A model generated the notes under the pieces. The model searched no databases. It had not been told where the DNA came from and saw only the letters and a list, made by a program, of their open reading frames with translations. From NCBI GenBank assembly GCA_003162995.1, contig PLUZ01000290.1:2543-7579 (forward strand): a stretch of 5,037 nucleotides of DNA, given 5' to 3'. The DNA comes from Methylocapsa sp. Lineage in GTDB: Bacteria; Pseudomonadota; Alphaproteobacteria; Rhizobiales; Beijerinckiaceae. Made by a program: the position numbers and the translations under genes. Of the stretch, positions 5,022-5,037 are shown one piece after another. The stretch's first letter is position 1, and each line of letters begins with the position of its first letter.

Positions 5022-5037
5022 AAATGCTTTTTTTGAA

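Noticed and set aside
1..5037. CRISPR array, insertion sequence or rRNA
   Set aside because: No regularly spaced direct repeats, transposase motifs, terminal inverted repeats around a gene, or rRNA-like conserved stretches were seen on either strand.

Overview
The window carries a compact amino-sugar (GlcNAc/MurNAc) catabolic locus on its left two thirds and poorly recognisable accessory DNA on its right third. The moderately high G+C, the gene content and the short palindromes in the right part suggest an alphaproteobacterium, most likely of the order Hyphomicrobiales (Rhizobiales). That placement is inference from style, not from a marker gene.

Layout: (1) 1-743, minus strand: murQ, N-acetylmuramic acid 6-phosphate etherase, cut by the left edge so that about 50 C-terminal residues are missing. 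(2) 744-876: a 133-base gap with an operator-like AT-rich motif just upstream of the murQ ribosome binding site and a small hairpin. (3) 877-1755, minus: a BadF/BadG/BcrA/BcrD-family sugar kinase, probably acting on GlcNAc and/or MurNAc. (4) 1756-2024: divergent intergenic region with a hairpin near the kinase start and a tandem TGGT-type operator candidate before nagA. (5) 2025-3245, plus: nagA, GlcNAc-6-phosphate deacetylase, complete, with an uncertain start. (6) 3246-3630: no convincing gene. (7) 3631-4014, minus: a small proline-rich protein of unknown function with a strong ribosome binding site. (8) 4015-4605: no convincing gene; it holds a perfect 17-bp inverted repeat, a perfect 24-bp palindrome, two smaller hairpins and an open frame of doubtful status. 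(9) 4606-5010, minus: a 134-residue helical protein of unknown function, apparently with lower G+C than the sugar genes.

How the genes work together: the kinase would make MurNAc-6-P and/or GlcNAc-6-P from the free sugars, MurQ turns MurNAc-6-P into GlcNAc-6-P plus D-lactate, and NagA removes the acetyl group to give glucosamine-6-P. Three steps of a peptidoglycan-sugar (or chitin-sugar) route therefore lie together. No phosphotransferase component, transporter, NagB deaminase or regulator is inside the window. Similar TGGTAWTATA motifs in front of nagA and murQ suggest a shared regulator, plausibly a GntR/HutC-type NagR/NagQ/DasR relative encoded elsewhere.

I did not find a clearly new system. 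The points most worth checking are the candidate shared operator, the specificity of the kinase (a MurK-like role), and the palindrome cluster at 4263-4362.
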